From the NCBI RefSeq assembly GCF_014192575.1, contig NZ_JACHYC010000003.1, positions 248,001 through 312,000 of the forward strand: a DNA stretch of 64,000 nt, read 5' to 3'. Positions 42,377-51,586 of this stretch are shown one piece after another; the first letter of the stretch is position 1; the number at the start of each line of letters is the position of its first letter. A program made the translations under genes and the position numbers. This stretch comes from Variovorax sp. Sphag1AA. Its GTDB lineage: Bacteria > Pseudomonadota > Gammaproteobacteria > Burkholderiales > Burkholderiaceae_C. The notes under the pieces are model-generated. The model ran no database searches and was not told where the DNA came from. It worked only from the letters and a program-made list of their open reading frames with translations.

Positions 42377-43612
42377 TCAGAAGCGGTCAGGGCTGAAGGG
42401 CGCGAGGTCCACCTGCGTCGGACGGCCCGCCACGAGGTGCGCCACCTCGCGGCCCGTGCTCGCGCCCATGCACATGCCCATGTGGCCATGCCCGAAGGCC
42501 AGCCACGCGTTCTCCGCGTTCCGTGCGCGGCCGATCACGGGCAGGCTGTCGGGCATGCAAGGACGGTGCCCCATCCATTGCGTGGTTTCGCGCGTGTCGA
42601 GGTGCGGGAAGAGCTGCTTGCCCAGTCGGAGCAGGGCCTGCGCGCGTTCGTAGCGCGGCGGTGCCTTGAGCCCGGCGAACTCGACGGTGCCGGCGAGACG
42701 CAGCCCCATCGCCATCGGATTGACCATCAGGTTGTTCTCGACCGCCATGACGGTGTGGCGCAGCTGGAGATTGGAGCTGTGCACCGTGACGTGATAGCCG
42801 CGCTGCGTCTCCAGAGGAACGCGCGAGCCCAGTTGCGCCGCAAGTCTTGCCGACCACGCACCAGCAGCCACCACCACGCCATCCACTGGCGTGCGCGCGC
42901 CGTCACTGGTGCGCACGGCCGTGACCTGCCGCCCCAGCCGCTCGAAGCCGGTTGCGCTCTCGCGCACGAAGCCGGCGCCTTGCGCCATGCAGTGCGCGTG
43001 CAGCGCCTTCACGAGTGCGGACGGGTCGAGCGTGGAGCCGTTCTCCGGCGCGAGGATGCCGAAGCGGAAGCGACCCTTGAGGTCGGGTTCGAGCGATTCG
43101 AGTTCTTCCTGCCCGACGTCGAGCATCTTCACGCCCAGCGAGCGCCGCAGGTTCATGCCCCAGGCCCATTGCGCGGCCTTCTCGCGCGAGGAATAGACGT
43201 AGAGGCAACCCGTGCGACGCACCAGGCTCTCGGCGTCGGCCGCCTGCAGCAGCGGCGTGTAGCAGTCGAAGATGGGTTCGAGCAGGCGGCGCAGCGCCGT
43301 GGCGATGCGCGTCACCTCTTCGCGTGACGAGTGGCGGAGCATCGCGAGCAACCATGGCACCACCGCGGGCGCATAGCGCCAGCGAACCGTGAGCGGCCCC
43401 AGCGGATCCAGCAGCCAGTCGGGCACGCGCTTCCACATGCCCGGCATGCCCACCGGCAGGCAAGCGCTGGGCGAGAGGGAACCCGCGTTGCCGAACGAGC
43501 AGGCCTCGCCCGGCTCGCGTGGATCGATGAAGGTGATCTGGTGACCGTCGCGCTGAAGCCAGGCGGCGGTGCAGGTGCCGACGATGCCGGTACCGATGAC
43601 TGCGATGTGCAT
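42377..43612 (-). CDS. D-amino-acid dehydrogenase-like FAD oxidoreductase
   Basis: A 411-residue DadA-type flavoprotein. The FAD motif MHIAVIGTGIVGTCTAAWLQ, the family block ACSFGNAGSLSPSACLPVGM, VDGVVVAAGAWSARLAAQLG and the C-terminal GHRPCMPDSLPVIGRARNAE with GHGHMGMCMGASTGREVAHL are all present. DadA oxidises D-amino acids to 2-oxo acids via imines, passing electrons to the respiratory chain. It heads a four-gene unit with the HyuAB fusion, Bug and RidA. A divergent LysR gene and a dyad lie 5' of it. Substrate may be a D-amino acid, N-alkyl amino acid or hydantoin-derived amino acid. Confidence 0.9.
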   Translation of the reverse strand: MHIAVIGTGIVGTCTAAWLQRDGHQITFIDPREPGEACSFGNAGSLSPSACLPVGMPGMWKRVPDWLLDPLGPLTVRWRYAPAVVPWLLAMLRHSSREEVTRIATALRRLLEPIFDCYTPLLQAADAESLVRRTGCLYVYSSREKAAQWAWGMNLRRSLGVKMLDVGQEELESLEPDLKGRFRFGILAPENGSTLDPSALVKALHAHCMAQGAGFVRESATGFERLGRQVTAVRTSDGARTPVDGVVVAAGAWSARLAAQLGSRVPLETQRGYHVTVHSSNLQLRHTVMAVENNLMVNPMAMGLRLAGTVEFAGLKAPPRYERAQALLRLGKQLFPHLDTRETTQWMGHRPCMPDSLPVIGRARNAENAWLAFGHGHMGMCMGASTGREVAHLVAGRPTQVDLAPFSPDRF

Positions 43613-43645
43613 AGGAGACGCATTGTCTTGATCGCGTCTTCATCA

Positions 43646-43665
43646 ATCAAACGAATTCATTTGAT
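43646..43665. promoter_or_regulatory. Candidate LysR operator
   Basis: ATCAAA-N8-TTTGAT, a perfect 6-bp dyad in an AT-rich island of an otherwise GC-rich gap, 34 bp from the oxidase start and 56 bp from the LysR start. Position and symmetry suit a divergent LysR-controlled promoter. Confidence 0.45.
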
Positions 43666-43720
43666 GCCGGCATCAGATTTATTGATCCGGCCGCCTGTTG
43701 GGCGCGACAATGGTGCGCCC

Positions 43721-44635
43721 ATGAGCATCACCCTTCGCCAGATGCGTGCGTTTTCCGTCGTCGCACGCACCGCCAGCTTCACGATCGCCGCGCGACAGCT
43801 CAACCTGACGCAGTCGGCGGTCAGCATGCTCGTGCAGCAGCTCGAAGACACCATGGGCTTGAAGCTCTTCGATCGCACGCGCAATGCCATCACGCTGACC
43901 GAAGCCGGGCGGCAGCTCCTGCCGCTCGCGCGGCGCATGCTCGACGACCTGCGGCAAATCGAGGAAGGTGCGAGCGACCTGCGCACGCTGCGCAGCGGCA
44001 TGTTGCGCGTGGTCGCGCCGCAGCTGATGGCCTGTACCTGGGTCGCGGGCGTGCTGGGTCGATTCGAGCAGGCCCACCCGACGGTCGGCCTGCGCCTGGT
44101 GGACGCCACGGCCGACGACATCGTCGGCACCGTGCGGCGCGGCGACGCCGAACTGGGCATCGGCCCCGAGCGCCCGACCGGCGACGACGTGACGCGCAGC
44201 TTCCTGATGAACGTGCCGATGCGGCTTGTGTGCGCTGCGTCGCATCCCCTTGCAGAACGCCAGACGGTGTCCTGGCACGAGCTGCGCGACGAGCGCTGGG
44301 TGGTGTATTCGGGCGACTTCAGCCGCTACGTGGAGCAGCGGCTCCACGAGCACGACACTTCGCTGTCGATGCAGACCGCGACCGAGGTCAGCTATCTGAC
44401 GACCGCGCTCGCATTGGTCGGCACCGGCATGGGCGTGGCGACGGTGCCCGACTATGCGCGCGGGTTCGCGGGCAACTTCGGCATCCGCTTCATCGCACTG
44501 CGCGCGCCGGCGCTGAACCGGGAGTTCTTCGTCTACCAGCGGCGCGGGTTGGCCCTGTCGCCGGCGGCGGAGGCGTTCGCTCAAATGCTGCGTCGGGCCG
44601 GCACGCGGCGCGGGGCGGCTGCGCAGGCCGCATAG
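43721..44635 (+). CDS. LysR-family regulator
   Basis: A 304-residue activator/repressor. Helix-turn-helix: ITLRQMRAFSVVARTASFTI and AARQLNLTQSAVSMLVQQLE. Effector domain: RSGMLRVVAPQLMACTWVAG onwards. ATG 43721 begins the usual M-x-LRQ-R-F start; more than 100 residues of open frame upstream are antisense to the oxidase gene. It is divergent to the oxidase-HyuAB-Bug-RidA unit and likely controls it. Confidence 0.9.
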   Translation: MSITLRQMRAFSVVARTASFTIAARQLNLTQSAVSMLVQQLEDTMGLKLFDRTRNAITLTEAGRQLLPLARRMLDDLRQIEEGASDLRTLRSGMLRVVAPQLMACTWVAGVLGRFEQAHPTVGLRLVDATADDIVGTVRRGDAELGIGPERPTGDDVTRSFLMNVPMRLVCAASHPLAERQTVSWHELRDERWVVYSGDFSRYVEQRLHEHDTSLSMQTATEVSYLTTALALVGTGMGVATVPDYARGFAGNFGIRFIALRAPALNREFFVYQRRGLALSPAAEAFAQMLRRAGTRRGAAAQAA

Positions 44636-44652
44636 CTCAGGAGGTTCTGTCA

Positions 44653-45675
44653 ATGCCCAGATATTTCGCCTACGGCTCCAACATGTTGCACGACCAGATC
44701 GGCGCACGTTGTCCGTCCCAGAAATTCATCTGTGTCGCGGAGTTGCCCGGCTACAGACTGGCATTCACCCGCTATTCGCCGAAGCGCCAGTGCGGCGTCG
44801 CCGACATCGTGCCGGCGCCCGGTGAGTCCGTGTGGGGTGCACTGTTCGAGATGAGCATGGCCGAGACCAAGCGCGCGGAGATTCCCAACTTCACGGGCGG
44901 CGAAGCCGCTGCGATCACCAAGCAGGGCAACCCGTACATCTTCCGGACCAGCTTCACGCAAGACACCGCGATGCCGAAGGTGGCGCGCTACATCGCGAAC
45001 ACGCTCAATGCAAAGACGCTTGCCCTCATTTACGTCAACAACGACTTCGGAAAGGGCGGACGCGAGGCGCTGATGAAAGCGCTCGAGCCCCTGGGCGTGA
45101 AGGTCGTGGCCGACATCTCCACGGACCAGAACCAGCTCGACTTCTCGGCACCGGTGCTCAAGGCCAAGCAGAGCAATGCGGATGTGGTGTTCGTCTATTC
45201 GAATGAAGAGGAATCCGCTCGCGCGCTGCGCGAACTGCGCAAGCAGGGCGTTGCCAAGCCCATCGTGGGCGAGACCGTGCTCACCAGCCAGAAGGTGATC
45301 GAACTGGCCGGCGACGCAGCCAATGGCGCGGTGGCGCACGTCGGCCTGACGACCGATGCGCCGATCCCTGCGGTGCGCGCCTTCCGTGAACGCTTCGAGC
45401 GCGAATACAAGTTCATCCCGGACCACAACGGCGTGAAGGGATACACGTCCGTGTTCATCCTGAAGGCGGCTGCGGAGAAGGCCGGCAAGGTGGACCCGAA
45501 GGCCATCGCCCAGGCCCTGCACGGCCTTTCGATCAAGGCGGCGCAGAACCCTGGCGTTCTGATGGACGTGTCCTTCGATGCCAATGGTGACCTGGACCGC
45601 GAGAGCTTCATGACCGAGGTGCGCAACGGCAAGCAGGAAGTGAAGGAAATCCTGCCTGCGCTCGGTGCGAAGTGA
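44653..45675 (+). CDS. Chimera: gamma-glutamylcyclotransferase N-terminus joined to ABC amino-acid binding protein C-terminus
   Basis: A 340-residue frame with an excellent ribosome site (CAGGAGG). Residues 1 to about 68 (MPRYFAYGSNMLHDQIGARC, WGALFEM) are the start of an AIG2/GGCT-type gamma-glutamylcyclotransferase with the YGSN substrate loop; its catalytic Glu region is missing. From about residue 75 (PNFTGGEAAAITKQGNPYIF, LIYVNNDFGKGGREALMKAL, NGVKGYTSVFILKAAAEKAG) it is the C-terminal two thirds of a LivJ/LivK-type binding protein. There is no signal peptide, so the binding half cannot reach the periplasm. Junction is near 44854-44880. No livHMGF genes follow. Best read as a deletion fusion; probably non-functional. 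Confidence 0.8.
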   Translation: MPRYFAYGSNMLHDQIGARCPSQKFICVAELPGYRLAFTRYSPKRQCGVADIVPAPGESVWGALFEMSMAETKRAEIPNFTGGEAAAITKQGNPYIFRTSFTQDTAMPKVARYIANTLNAKTLALIYVNNDFGKGGREALMKALEPLGVKVVADISTDQNQLDFSAPVLKAKQSNADVVFVYSNEEESARALRELRKQGVAKPIVGETVLTSQKVIELAGDAANGAVAHVGLTTDAPIPAVRAFRERFEREYKFIPDHNGVKGYTSVFILKAAAEKAGKVDPKAIAQALHGLSIKAAQNPGVLMDVSFDANGDLDRESFMTEVRNGKQEVKEILPALGAK

Positions 45676-45693
45676 AGCCCTGCGGTGTGCTCC

Positions 45694-46827
45694 TTACGGG
45701 CGCTCAAGCACCGTGGCTATCCCCTGTCCGCCGCCGATGCATTGCGTCGACAGCGCGTAGCGGCCACCTTGGCGTTGCAGCAGGGCCGCGGCCTTGCCAG
45801 TGATGCGGGCGCCGGTCGCGCCGAGCGGATGGCCGATCGAGAGGCCGCCGCCGTCGAGATTGACCTTGGCCATGTCGAGGCCGAGGTCGCGGATGCAGGC
45901 CAGCGCCTGCGACGAGAAGGCTTCGTTGATCTCGACGACATCGAGGTCGCCGACGCTGAGGCCAGCGCGCTTCAGCGCCTTGCGGGTGGCCGGGATCGGG
46001 CCGATGCCCATGATGGCCGGATCGACACCCACGGTTGCGAAGCTGCGGATGCGGGCCATCGGCTTCAGGCCGTGGCGCACAGCGAAATCGTCACTCGTGA
46101 CCAGCACCGCCGCAGCGCCATCGGTGAGCGGCGACGAGGTGCCGGCCGTCACCACGCCATCGGGGCGGAAGGCCGGCTTCAGCGCGGCAAGCGCCTCCAG
46201 CGTGGTGCCGGGGCGGATGCAGCCGTCCGCATCGATCACCTCGCCGTCGGGTAGCGCGATCGGCACGATCTCGGCCGCCAGGCGACCTTGCTCACGGGCC
46301 GCAGCAGCCTTCTGGTGCGATTGGAGGGCCAGCAGGTCCTGGTCCGCGCGACTGACATTCCAGCGCTGCGCGACGTTCTCGGCGGTCTCGCCCATCGACA
46401 GGTAGGCGTCGCTGTTTGCCAGCAGCTCCGGGTTGGGCGAGAAGTTGAAGCCGCCCTGCGGCACCATGGTCATCGACTCCACGCCGACGCAGAGGAACGC
46501 GTCGCCCATGCCGGCCTCGATCTGCGCGGCGGCGATGTGCACCGCCTGCATCGAGGAACCACAGAAGCGGTTGACGGTCATGCCGCCGACCTCTTGCGGC
46601 AGGCCGGCCAGCAGGCCCACGATGCGCGCAAGGTTGTTGCCCTGTGCGGCCTCGGGATAGGCGCAGCCGAGGATCACGTCCTCGAGGAGTGCCGGATCGA
46701 GATCGGTGCGGCGCAGCAACCCCTGGACGACCTGTGCGGCCAGGGTGTCGGGCCGCACTTCGGCGAGGCGGCCCTTGCGGGCGAAGTGGAAGGGTGAGCG
46801 CGCATAGGCGCTGATGACGGCTTTCAT
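45694..46827 (-). CDS. Acetyl-CoA acyltransferase (thiolase)
   Basis: A 377-residue thiolase that cleaves 3-oxoacyl-CoA in beta-oxidation or the reverse. Nucleophile: Cys in GGMTVNRFCGSSMQAVHIAA. His in GHPLGATGARITGKAA. Second Cys in LSTQCIGGGQGIATVLERP, plus VEINEAFSSQALACIRDLGL (NEAF). The length is slightly short of FadA (about 387-393). Start ATG 46827. It is divergent from the GlxA-type regulator at 46950 and convergent with the chimeric ORF. No acyl-CoA dehydrogenase or hydratase lies next to it. Confidence 0.92.
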   Translation of the reverse strand: MKAVISAYARSPFHFARKGRLAEVRPDTLAAQVVQGLLRRTDLDPALLEDVILGCAYPEAAQGNNLARIVGLLAGLPQEVGGMTVNRFCGSSMQAVHIAAAQIEAGMGDAFLCVGVESMTMVPQGGFNFSPNPELLANSDAYLSMGETAENVAQRWNVSRADQDLLALQSHQKAAAAREQGRLAAEIVPIALPDGEVIDADGCIRPGTTLEALAALKPAFRPDGVVTAGTSSPLTDGAAAVLVTSDDFAVRHGLKPMARIRSFATVGVDPAIMGIGPIPATRKALKRAGLSVGDLDVVEINEAFSSQALACIRDLGLDMAKVNLDGGGLSIGHPLGATGARITGKAAALLQRQGGRYALSTQCIGGGQGIATVLERP

Positions 46828-46949
46828 GAAGTGCTCTCCAGGCGGTAATGCAACGTGTTCGACGAGGTCAAATGGTGCGCTGTGCACGCAATGGCGTAAA
46901 GGACGCATATAGTCATGAATCCGGACATACCCTGACGAGGGACTTTTCC

Positions 46950-47900
46950 ATGCATCGCATCGGCTATGTGCTTCCTGAAGGCTTTCAGGTCATGACCTTC
47001 AGTACCCAACCCGTCTTCGAGCTCGCCAACCTGCTGGCCCGCAGGACGGTCTATGAGGTCGAGAACTACGCGCTCGAAGGCGGAGCGGTCAGCGCGTCGT
47101 TCGGACTGACCGTCCACGCACGGCCGCTCACGGCCCGCAGCAGTGCCGACACCTGGATGGTGGCCGGCGCCGTCGATCCGCTGGCCACGTCGACCTCGCC
47201 CGCGCTGCTGAGGCTGGTGGACAAACTCGGAAGCAAGGCCCGCCGGATCTGCGGGCTTTGCACCGGCGCCTTCGTGATGGCGGACGCGGGGCTCCTCGAT
47301 GGTCGTCGCGCGACGACGCACTGGTACTGGGCGGATGCGCTGCAGCGGCGACATCCCGAAGTCCAGGTGGAGGCAGATCGCATCTACATCACCGACGGGT
47401 CCGTGTGGACCTCGGCCGGAATGACGGCGGAGATCGACCTGGCACTCGGACTGGTCGAGGCGGATCTCGGCCCCGAGCTTGCCCGGTCCGTCGCGCACCG
47501 GCTCGTGATGCATCAGCGCCGCTCGGGCGGGCAGTCGCAGCACTCCGAGATGCTCAGGCTCGCGCCGAAGTCCGACCGCATCCAGCAGGTGCTCGAGCAT
47601 GCTCGACGCCATCTGGCCCAGCCATTGAGCGTGGAGGAACTGGCCGATGTCGCGCACCTGAGCCCGCGCCAGTTCAGCCGAGTGTTTGCGGCGGAGACGG
47701 GCCAGTCGCCGGCGAAGGCGGTCGAGGGGCTGCGGATCGAAGCGGCGCGGCTCATGCTCGAAAGCAGCCGGCATCCGGTGGAAGTGGTGGCGAAGGAGAC
47801 GGGCTTTCGCGACCGGCGTCATTTGCGCGAGGCGTTCATGCGGGGATTCGGCGTACCGCCGCAGGCAGTGCGCAGGGAGGCGCGCATGCCGCGAAACTGA
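46950..47900 (+). CDS. GlxA-type transcriptional regulator (DJ-1/PfpI + AraC)
   Basis: A 316-residue protein with a DJ-1/PfpI-like domain (MHRIGYVLPEGFQVMTFSTQ, RRICGLCTGAFVMADAGLLD, RRATTHWYWADALQRRHPEV) and an AraC DNA-binding domain (LSVEELADVAHLSPRQFSRV, PVEVVAKETGFRDRRHLREA). GACGAGGG precedes ATG 46950. It is divergent from the thiolase gene (122 bp gap) and convergent with the EmrB-like gene 18 bp away. Target genes are likely the thiolase and/or itself. Confidence 0.92.
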   Translation: MHRIGYVLPEGFQVMTFSTQPVFELANLLARRTVYEVENYALEGGAVSASFGLTVHARPLTARSSADTWMVAGAVDPLATSTSPALLRLVDKLGSKARRICGLCTGAFVMADAGLLDGRRATTHWYWADALQRRHPEVQVEADRIYITDGSVWTSAGMTAEIDLALGLVEADLGPELARSVAHRLVMHQRRSGGQSQHSEMLRLAPKSDRIQQVLEHARRHLAQPLSVEELADVAHLSPRQFSRVFAAETGQSPAKAVEGLRIEAARLMLESSRHPVEVVAKETGFRDRRHLREAFMRGFGVPPQAVRREARMPRN

Positions 47901-47918
47901 GTCGCGGCAGGCAATCGC

Positions 47919-49460
47919 TCAGTGGGCGCCGCCCGTGTCCACCGGGCCGGAGGTCCGGGCCGGCCGCGTCAGCCACACCACGGCAATTAGCAGCGCGAAC
48001 AGCAGGGCCGAGCCCAGGAAGATGTCGTCCGCCGCACGCGTGAAGGCCTGCTGGTCGATGAACCGGTTGAGCTGCGCCGCGGCCTGTTGCGCATCGAGCC
48101 CCAGCTTGCCGAGGGCGGCGAAGCCATCGATCGCATCGGGGCTGGCATAGGTGAAGAACTCGGTCAGGTGCGCATGGTGCAGAGTCGCGCGGTTGTCCCA
48201 GAGTGTCGTGGTGATGGAGGTGCCGAAAGCGCCGGCGGTGATGCGCACGAAGTTGCTCAGGCCGGTGGCCGATGCAATCTTCGACGGCGGAAGCCCCGAG
48301 ACGATGACCGCGACCAGCGGGGTGAAGAGACATGCAACGGCCGCACCCTGGATGAAGGTCGGCACCATGATCGACCACTGGTCGACCTGCGGCGTGTATT
48401 GCGAACGCAGCAGCAGCACGGCGATGAAGACGGCGAAGGAGGTCGTCGAGATCCACCGCGGGTCCACGCGGGGCAGGATGCGGCCGATGAACGGCGACAG
48501 CAGCACCGCGAGCACGCCGACCGGCGCCAACGCGAAGCCTGCGGCCGTGGCGGTATAGCCCAGGTACTGCTGCAGCCACAGAGGCAGGAGCACCACGTTG
48601 CCGAAGTAGACGAGCCATGCCAGCGACAGCGTGATCACGCCGATGGCGAAGTTGCGGCTCGCGAAGAGCCTCAGGTCGACGATGGGATGCTCTGCGGTCA
48701 GTTCCCAGATGAGGAAGACGACGAAGCCGACGGCCACCACGACCGCCATCGCGACGATGGCGGGTGAATGGAACCAGTCGAGTTCCTTGCCCTTGTCCAG
48801 CAGCACCTGCAGCGTGCCGACCCACAGCACGAGCAGGCCGAGCCCCACTGCATCGATCGGCAGCTTGCGCGTCGGCGTCTCGCGGTGGCGGTAGATGCCC
48901 CAGGTGACGGCCGCCGCGAGGAGGCCCACGGGGATGTTGATGTAGAAGATCCACGGCCATGAGACGTTGTCGGTGATCCATCCGCCCAGCAGCGGCCCCG
49001 CGACCGGCGCAACCAGCGTCGTCATCGACCACATCGACAGCGCGGTGCCGGAGCGCTCCGGCGGATAGGTGGACAGCAGCAGCGTCTGCGACAGCGGGAT
49101 CATCGGCCCCGCGACGAGGCCTTGGAGGATGCGGAAGACGATCAGCGCCTCCAGCGTGGGCGCGAAGCCGCACAGCCAGGAGGTAAGAACGAAGAGCAGC
49201 ACGCTCGCGGTGAAGAGGCGCACGGCGCCCACGCGTTGCGCCAGCCAGCCGGTCAGCGGCACCGAGATGGCGTTGGCGACCCCAAAGCTGGTGATGATCC
49301 ACGTGCCCTGGTTCGGGCTCGCGCCGAGGTTGCCGGCGATGGCGGGCAACGACACGTTGGCGATGGAGGTGTCAAGCACGTTCATGAACGTGGCCAGCGA
49401 GAGTGCGAGCGTCCCCAGGATGAGCGGGATGCCCGAGAGCGGGCGGGGTGCGGCGGACAT
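47919..49460 (-). CDS. DHA2-family MFS multidrug exporter (EmrB-like)
   Basis: A 513-residue inner-membrane exporter with about 14 hydrophobic segments. Signature pieces: LATFMNVLDTSIANVSLPAI (motif D1 of DHA2), NQGTWIITSFGVANAISVPL, GWLAQRVGAVRLFTASVLLF (motif A), GLVAGPMIPLSQTLLLSTYP and VAPVAGPLLGGWITDNVSWP (motif C). It follows the HlyD-type adaptor gene by 20 bp, forming an EmrAB-like pair. An outer-membrane TolC-type partner is not encoded next to it. Confidence 0.93.
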   Translation of the reverse strand: MSAAPRPLSGIPLILGTLALSLATFMNVLDTSIANVSLPAIAGNLGASPNQGTWIITSFGVANAISVPLTGWLAQRVGAVRLFTASVLLFVLTSWLCGFAPTLEALIVFRILQGLVAGPMIPLSQTLLLSTYPPERSGTALSMWSMTTLVAPVAGPLLGGWITDNVSWPWIFYINIPVGLLAAAVTWGIYRHRETPTRKLPIDAVGLGLLVLWVGTLQVLLDKGKELDWFHSPAIVAMAVVVAVGFVVFLIWELTAEHPIVDLRLFASRNFAIGVITLSLAWLVYFGNVVLLPLWLQQYLGYTATAAGFALAPVGVLAVLLSPFIGRILPRVDPRWISTTSFAVFIAVLLLRSQYTPQVDQWSIMVPTFIQGAAVACLFTPLVAVIVSGLPPSKIASATGLSNFVRITAGAFGTSITTTLWDNRATLHHAHLTEFFTYASPDAIDGFAALGKLGLDAQQAAAQLNRFIDQQAFTRAADDIFLGSALLFALLIAVVWLTRPARTSGPVDTGGAH

Positions 49461-49480
49461 GGCGCGGCTTCCTTTGGCGC

Positions 49481-50785
49481 TCAGAGAGCCGACACCGCGG
49501 CGGGTGGCTTCGGCATCCCGGCAACCTTGCGTACATCCGGCGCTGCGGGGACGGCCGAGGCCGTTGGCGCATGCGTCGCGCTATTGCCCGCGACGATGTC
49601 GCGCACCCGGTCGTCGGCGTTGTGCAGAAGGTCGTCGAAGACCGCCGTGCTCGCCACGGCGTGGGCGCGCGGCGCATCGGCCAGCGTCTTGCCCGTGGCG
49701 TCGTGCACATCCACGGTGACATCCATCGAAAGGCCGACGCGCAGGGGATGCGCTGCGAGTTCTTCCGGCTGCAATTCGATGCGCACCGGCACGCGCTGCA
49801 CGATCTTGATCCAGTTGCCGGTTGCGTTCTGCGCGGGCAGCAGCGAGAAGGCCGAGCCGGTTCCGGCGCCGAGTCCTGCCACCTTGCCGTGGTATTCGAC
49901 CTTCTTGCCGTAGAAGTCCGCCTGAAGACTCGCTGCCTGACCAATGCGCAGCTTCTGCAACTGGCCTTCCTTGAAATTCGCATCGACCCAGACGCTGCGC
50001 AGCGGAACCACCGCCATGAGCGGCGTTCCCGCCGAGACCCGCTGCCCGACCTGCACGCCGCGCTTGGCGACGTAACCGTCGACCGGCGCCGGCAGCGCAG
50101 TGCGATGAAGCGCGATGAAGGCTTCGCGGACCCGCGCGGCGGCGCGGAGCACGCTCGGATGCGTCTCGGCCGTGGTGCCGTCGGTGAGCGCCTGGTTGGA
50201 GGCGAGCTGCTGGCGTGCGGCCACCAGCGCTGCCTGTGCGGCAACGAGGCTGCTACGCACCGAAGCCAACTGCGCGTTGGTGTGGTTGAACTCCTCCTTG
50301 CTCACGGCGCCGTCGCGGAGGAGGGCAGTCCGCCGCTGCGCATCGTCCTCGGCTCGGGCGACGTCGCTACGCGCTTTGTCGACGTCTGCCTCGCGCAGCT
50401 TCACTTGCGCCGCAAGCGTGCCGTTGTTGGCATACAAGGTTCGCACCTCGCGCACGGTCTGCGCAAGCTGGGCCTCTGCCTGCTCCAGCGCGACCTGGGC
50501 ATCGACCGCATCGAGCAGCACCAGGTCCTGACCTGCCTTCACGAAATCCGTGTCGTCTGCGCCGATGGCGACCACCGTGCCGGCGACCTGCGGCGTGATC
50601 TGCACGATGTTGCCTTGCACATAGGCGTTGTCCGTTGACTCATAGCGACTTCCGGCCACTGCGAAGTAGCCGCCGTACGCGACCGCGCCGCCGGCCACGA
50701 GTGCCGCGACGGCAGTCAGCCACTTGCGCCGCTTCGCTCGGTTCGTCGCGACGGTTGAATCGGTGGCTTCAGTCTTCGTTGTCAT
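49481..50785 (-). CDS. HlyD/EmrA-type membrane fusion protein
   Basis: A 434-residue periplasmic adaptor anchored by one N-terminal membrane helix (KWLTAVAALVAGGAVAYGGY). STDNAYVQGNIVQITPQVAG is the EmrA/HlyD biotinyl-lipoyl signature. A long coiled-coil hairpin (roughly residues 95-205: LEQAEAQLAQTVREVRTLYA, READVDKARSDVARAEDDAQ) and the second lipoyl half (LPAPVDGYVAKRGVQVGQRV) follow. An Ala/Pro-rich tail of about 60 residues (ATHAPTASAVPAAPD) is unusual. ATG 50785 with GGAGAG upstream is preferred over ATG 50800. It links EmrB to an outer-membrane channel encoded elsewhere. Confidence 0.92.
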   Translation of the reverse strand: MTTKTEATDSTVATNRAKRRKWLTAVAALVAGGAVAYGGYFAVAGSRYESTDNAYVQGNIVQITPQVAGTVVAIGADDTDFVKAGQDLVLLDAVDAQVALEQAEAQLAQTVREVRTLYANNGTLAAQVKLREADVDKARSDVARAEDDAQRRTALLRDGAVSKEEFNHTNAQLASVRSSLVAAQAALVAARQQLASNQALTDGTTAETHPSVLRAAARVREAFIALHRTALPAPVDGYVAKRGVQVGQRVSAGTPLMAVVPLRSVWVDANFKEGQLQKLRIGQAASLQADFYGKKVEYHGKVAGLGAGTGSAFSLLPAQNATGNWIKIVQRVPVRIELQPEELAAHPLRVGLSMDVTVDVHDATGKTLADAPRAHAVASTAVFDDLLHNADDRVRDIVAGNSATHAPTASAVPAAPDVRKVAGMPKPPAAVSAL

Positions 50786-51015
50786 GGTGAGGCTCTCCAT
50801 TGCGTGTACGGCAATGTAGGAACTGACACGAAGATGAAACAGCGCGAAACGGCCAAAACGCTATTGGCGAAGTCTCAACAATCGAACTTTGAAAAGTACT
50901 GTGTGCCCTGCCTCTCTCAGATACATAGCAATACGCAATTCGCGGCGAAACGGCTTTGGGAGCCCAACATTCACGGCGTGCCCAGTTCAATCCTCTCTCT
51001 TGCCAAGGAACCATC
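50786..51015. other. Divergent promoter region of the efflux pair and the thioredoxin-like gene
   Basis: A 230-bp gap, relatively AT-rich around 50850-50940. It contains the weak dyad GCCAA-N7-TTGGC (50852-50868), a possible regulator site. No ORF or RNA gene is convincing, and no efflux regulator gene is adjacent. Confidence 0.35.
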
Positions 51016-51585
51016 GTGAAGATCCCAAGCAGCATGCGCGTTCGTTTCAATCAAGTCCTCATTGCCGCCGCGGCCGCCGCAGCGGTCGTGTCCTTTGCCG
51101 CTTCCGGCCCAGGCAGCGCTTCGGCGCCGCAGTCCCCGGCCGCGCCCGAGTTCAGGAACATCGACAACTGGATCAACTCGCCGCCGCTCAAGCTCGAAGC
51201 GCTGCGCGGCAAGGTGGTGCTGGTCGATTTCTGGACGTACACCTGCATCAACTGCCTCAACCATCTTCCGTACGTGAATGAATGGAACGAGAAGTACAAG
51301 GACCAGGGCCTGGTGGTGGTCGGCGTGCACACACCCGAGTTCGCTTACGAGAAGTCCACCTCGAACGTGCAGGAGGCAGTCAAGCGTTTGCAGATCAAGC
51401 ACGCCGTCGCGCAGGACAACAGCTACGCGACCTGGAAATCGTTCGACAACCAGTACTGGCCGGCCGTCTACCTGATCGACAAGAACGGAAAGATCGTCTA
51501 CTCGCACTTCGGCGAAGGCAGCTATGCGGCGACCGAGAAGAAGATCCAGGCATTGCTCGCGGAGCCGGCGCCGTCCGGGTCATGA
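51016..51585 (+). CDS. Exported thioredoxin-like protein (DipZ C-terminal type)
   Basis: A 189-residue protein with signal peptide (NQVLIAAAAAAAVVSFAAS) and a thioredoxin fold. The active site is WTYTCINC (Cys77, Cys80), as in redox domains of DipZ-like proteins. GKVVLVDFWTYTCINCLNHL and VVVGVHTPEFAYEKSTSNVQ are conserved, and WPAVYLIDKNGKIVYSHFGE carries the cis-Pro region. GTG 51016 with AAGGAA upstream is the chosen start. It should reduce or isomerise disulfides in the periplasm. No CcdA-like electron donor is adjacent. Confidence 0.88.
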   Translation: MKIPSSMRVRFNQVLIAAAAAAAVVSFAASGPGSASAPQSPAAPEFRNIDNWINSPPLKLEALRGKVVLVDFWTYTCINCLNHLPYVNEWNEKYKDQGLVVVGVHTPEFAYEKSTSNVQEAVKRLQIKHAVAQDNSYATWKSFDNQYWPAVYLIDKNGKIVYSHFGEGSYAATEKKIQALLAEPAPSGS

Positions 51586-51586
51586 C

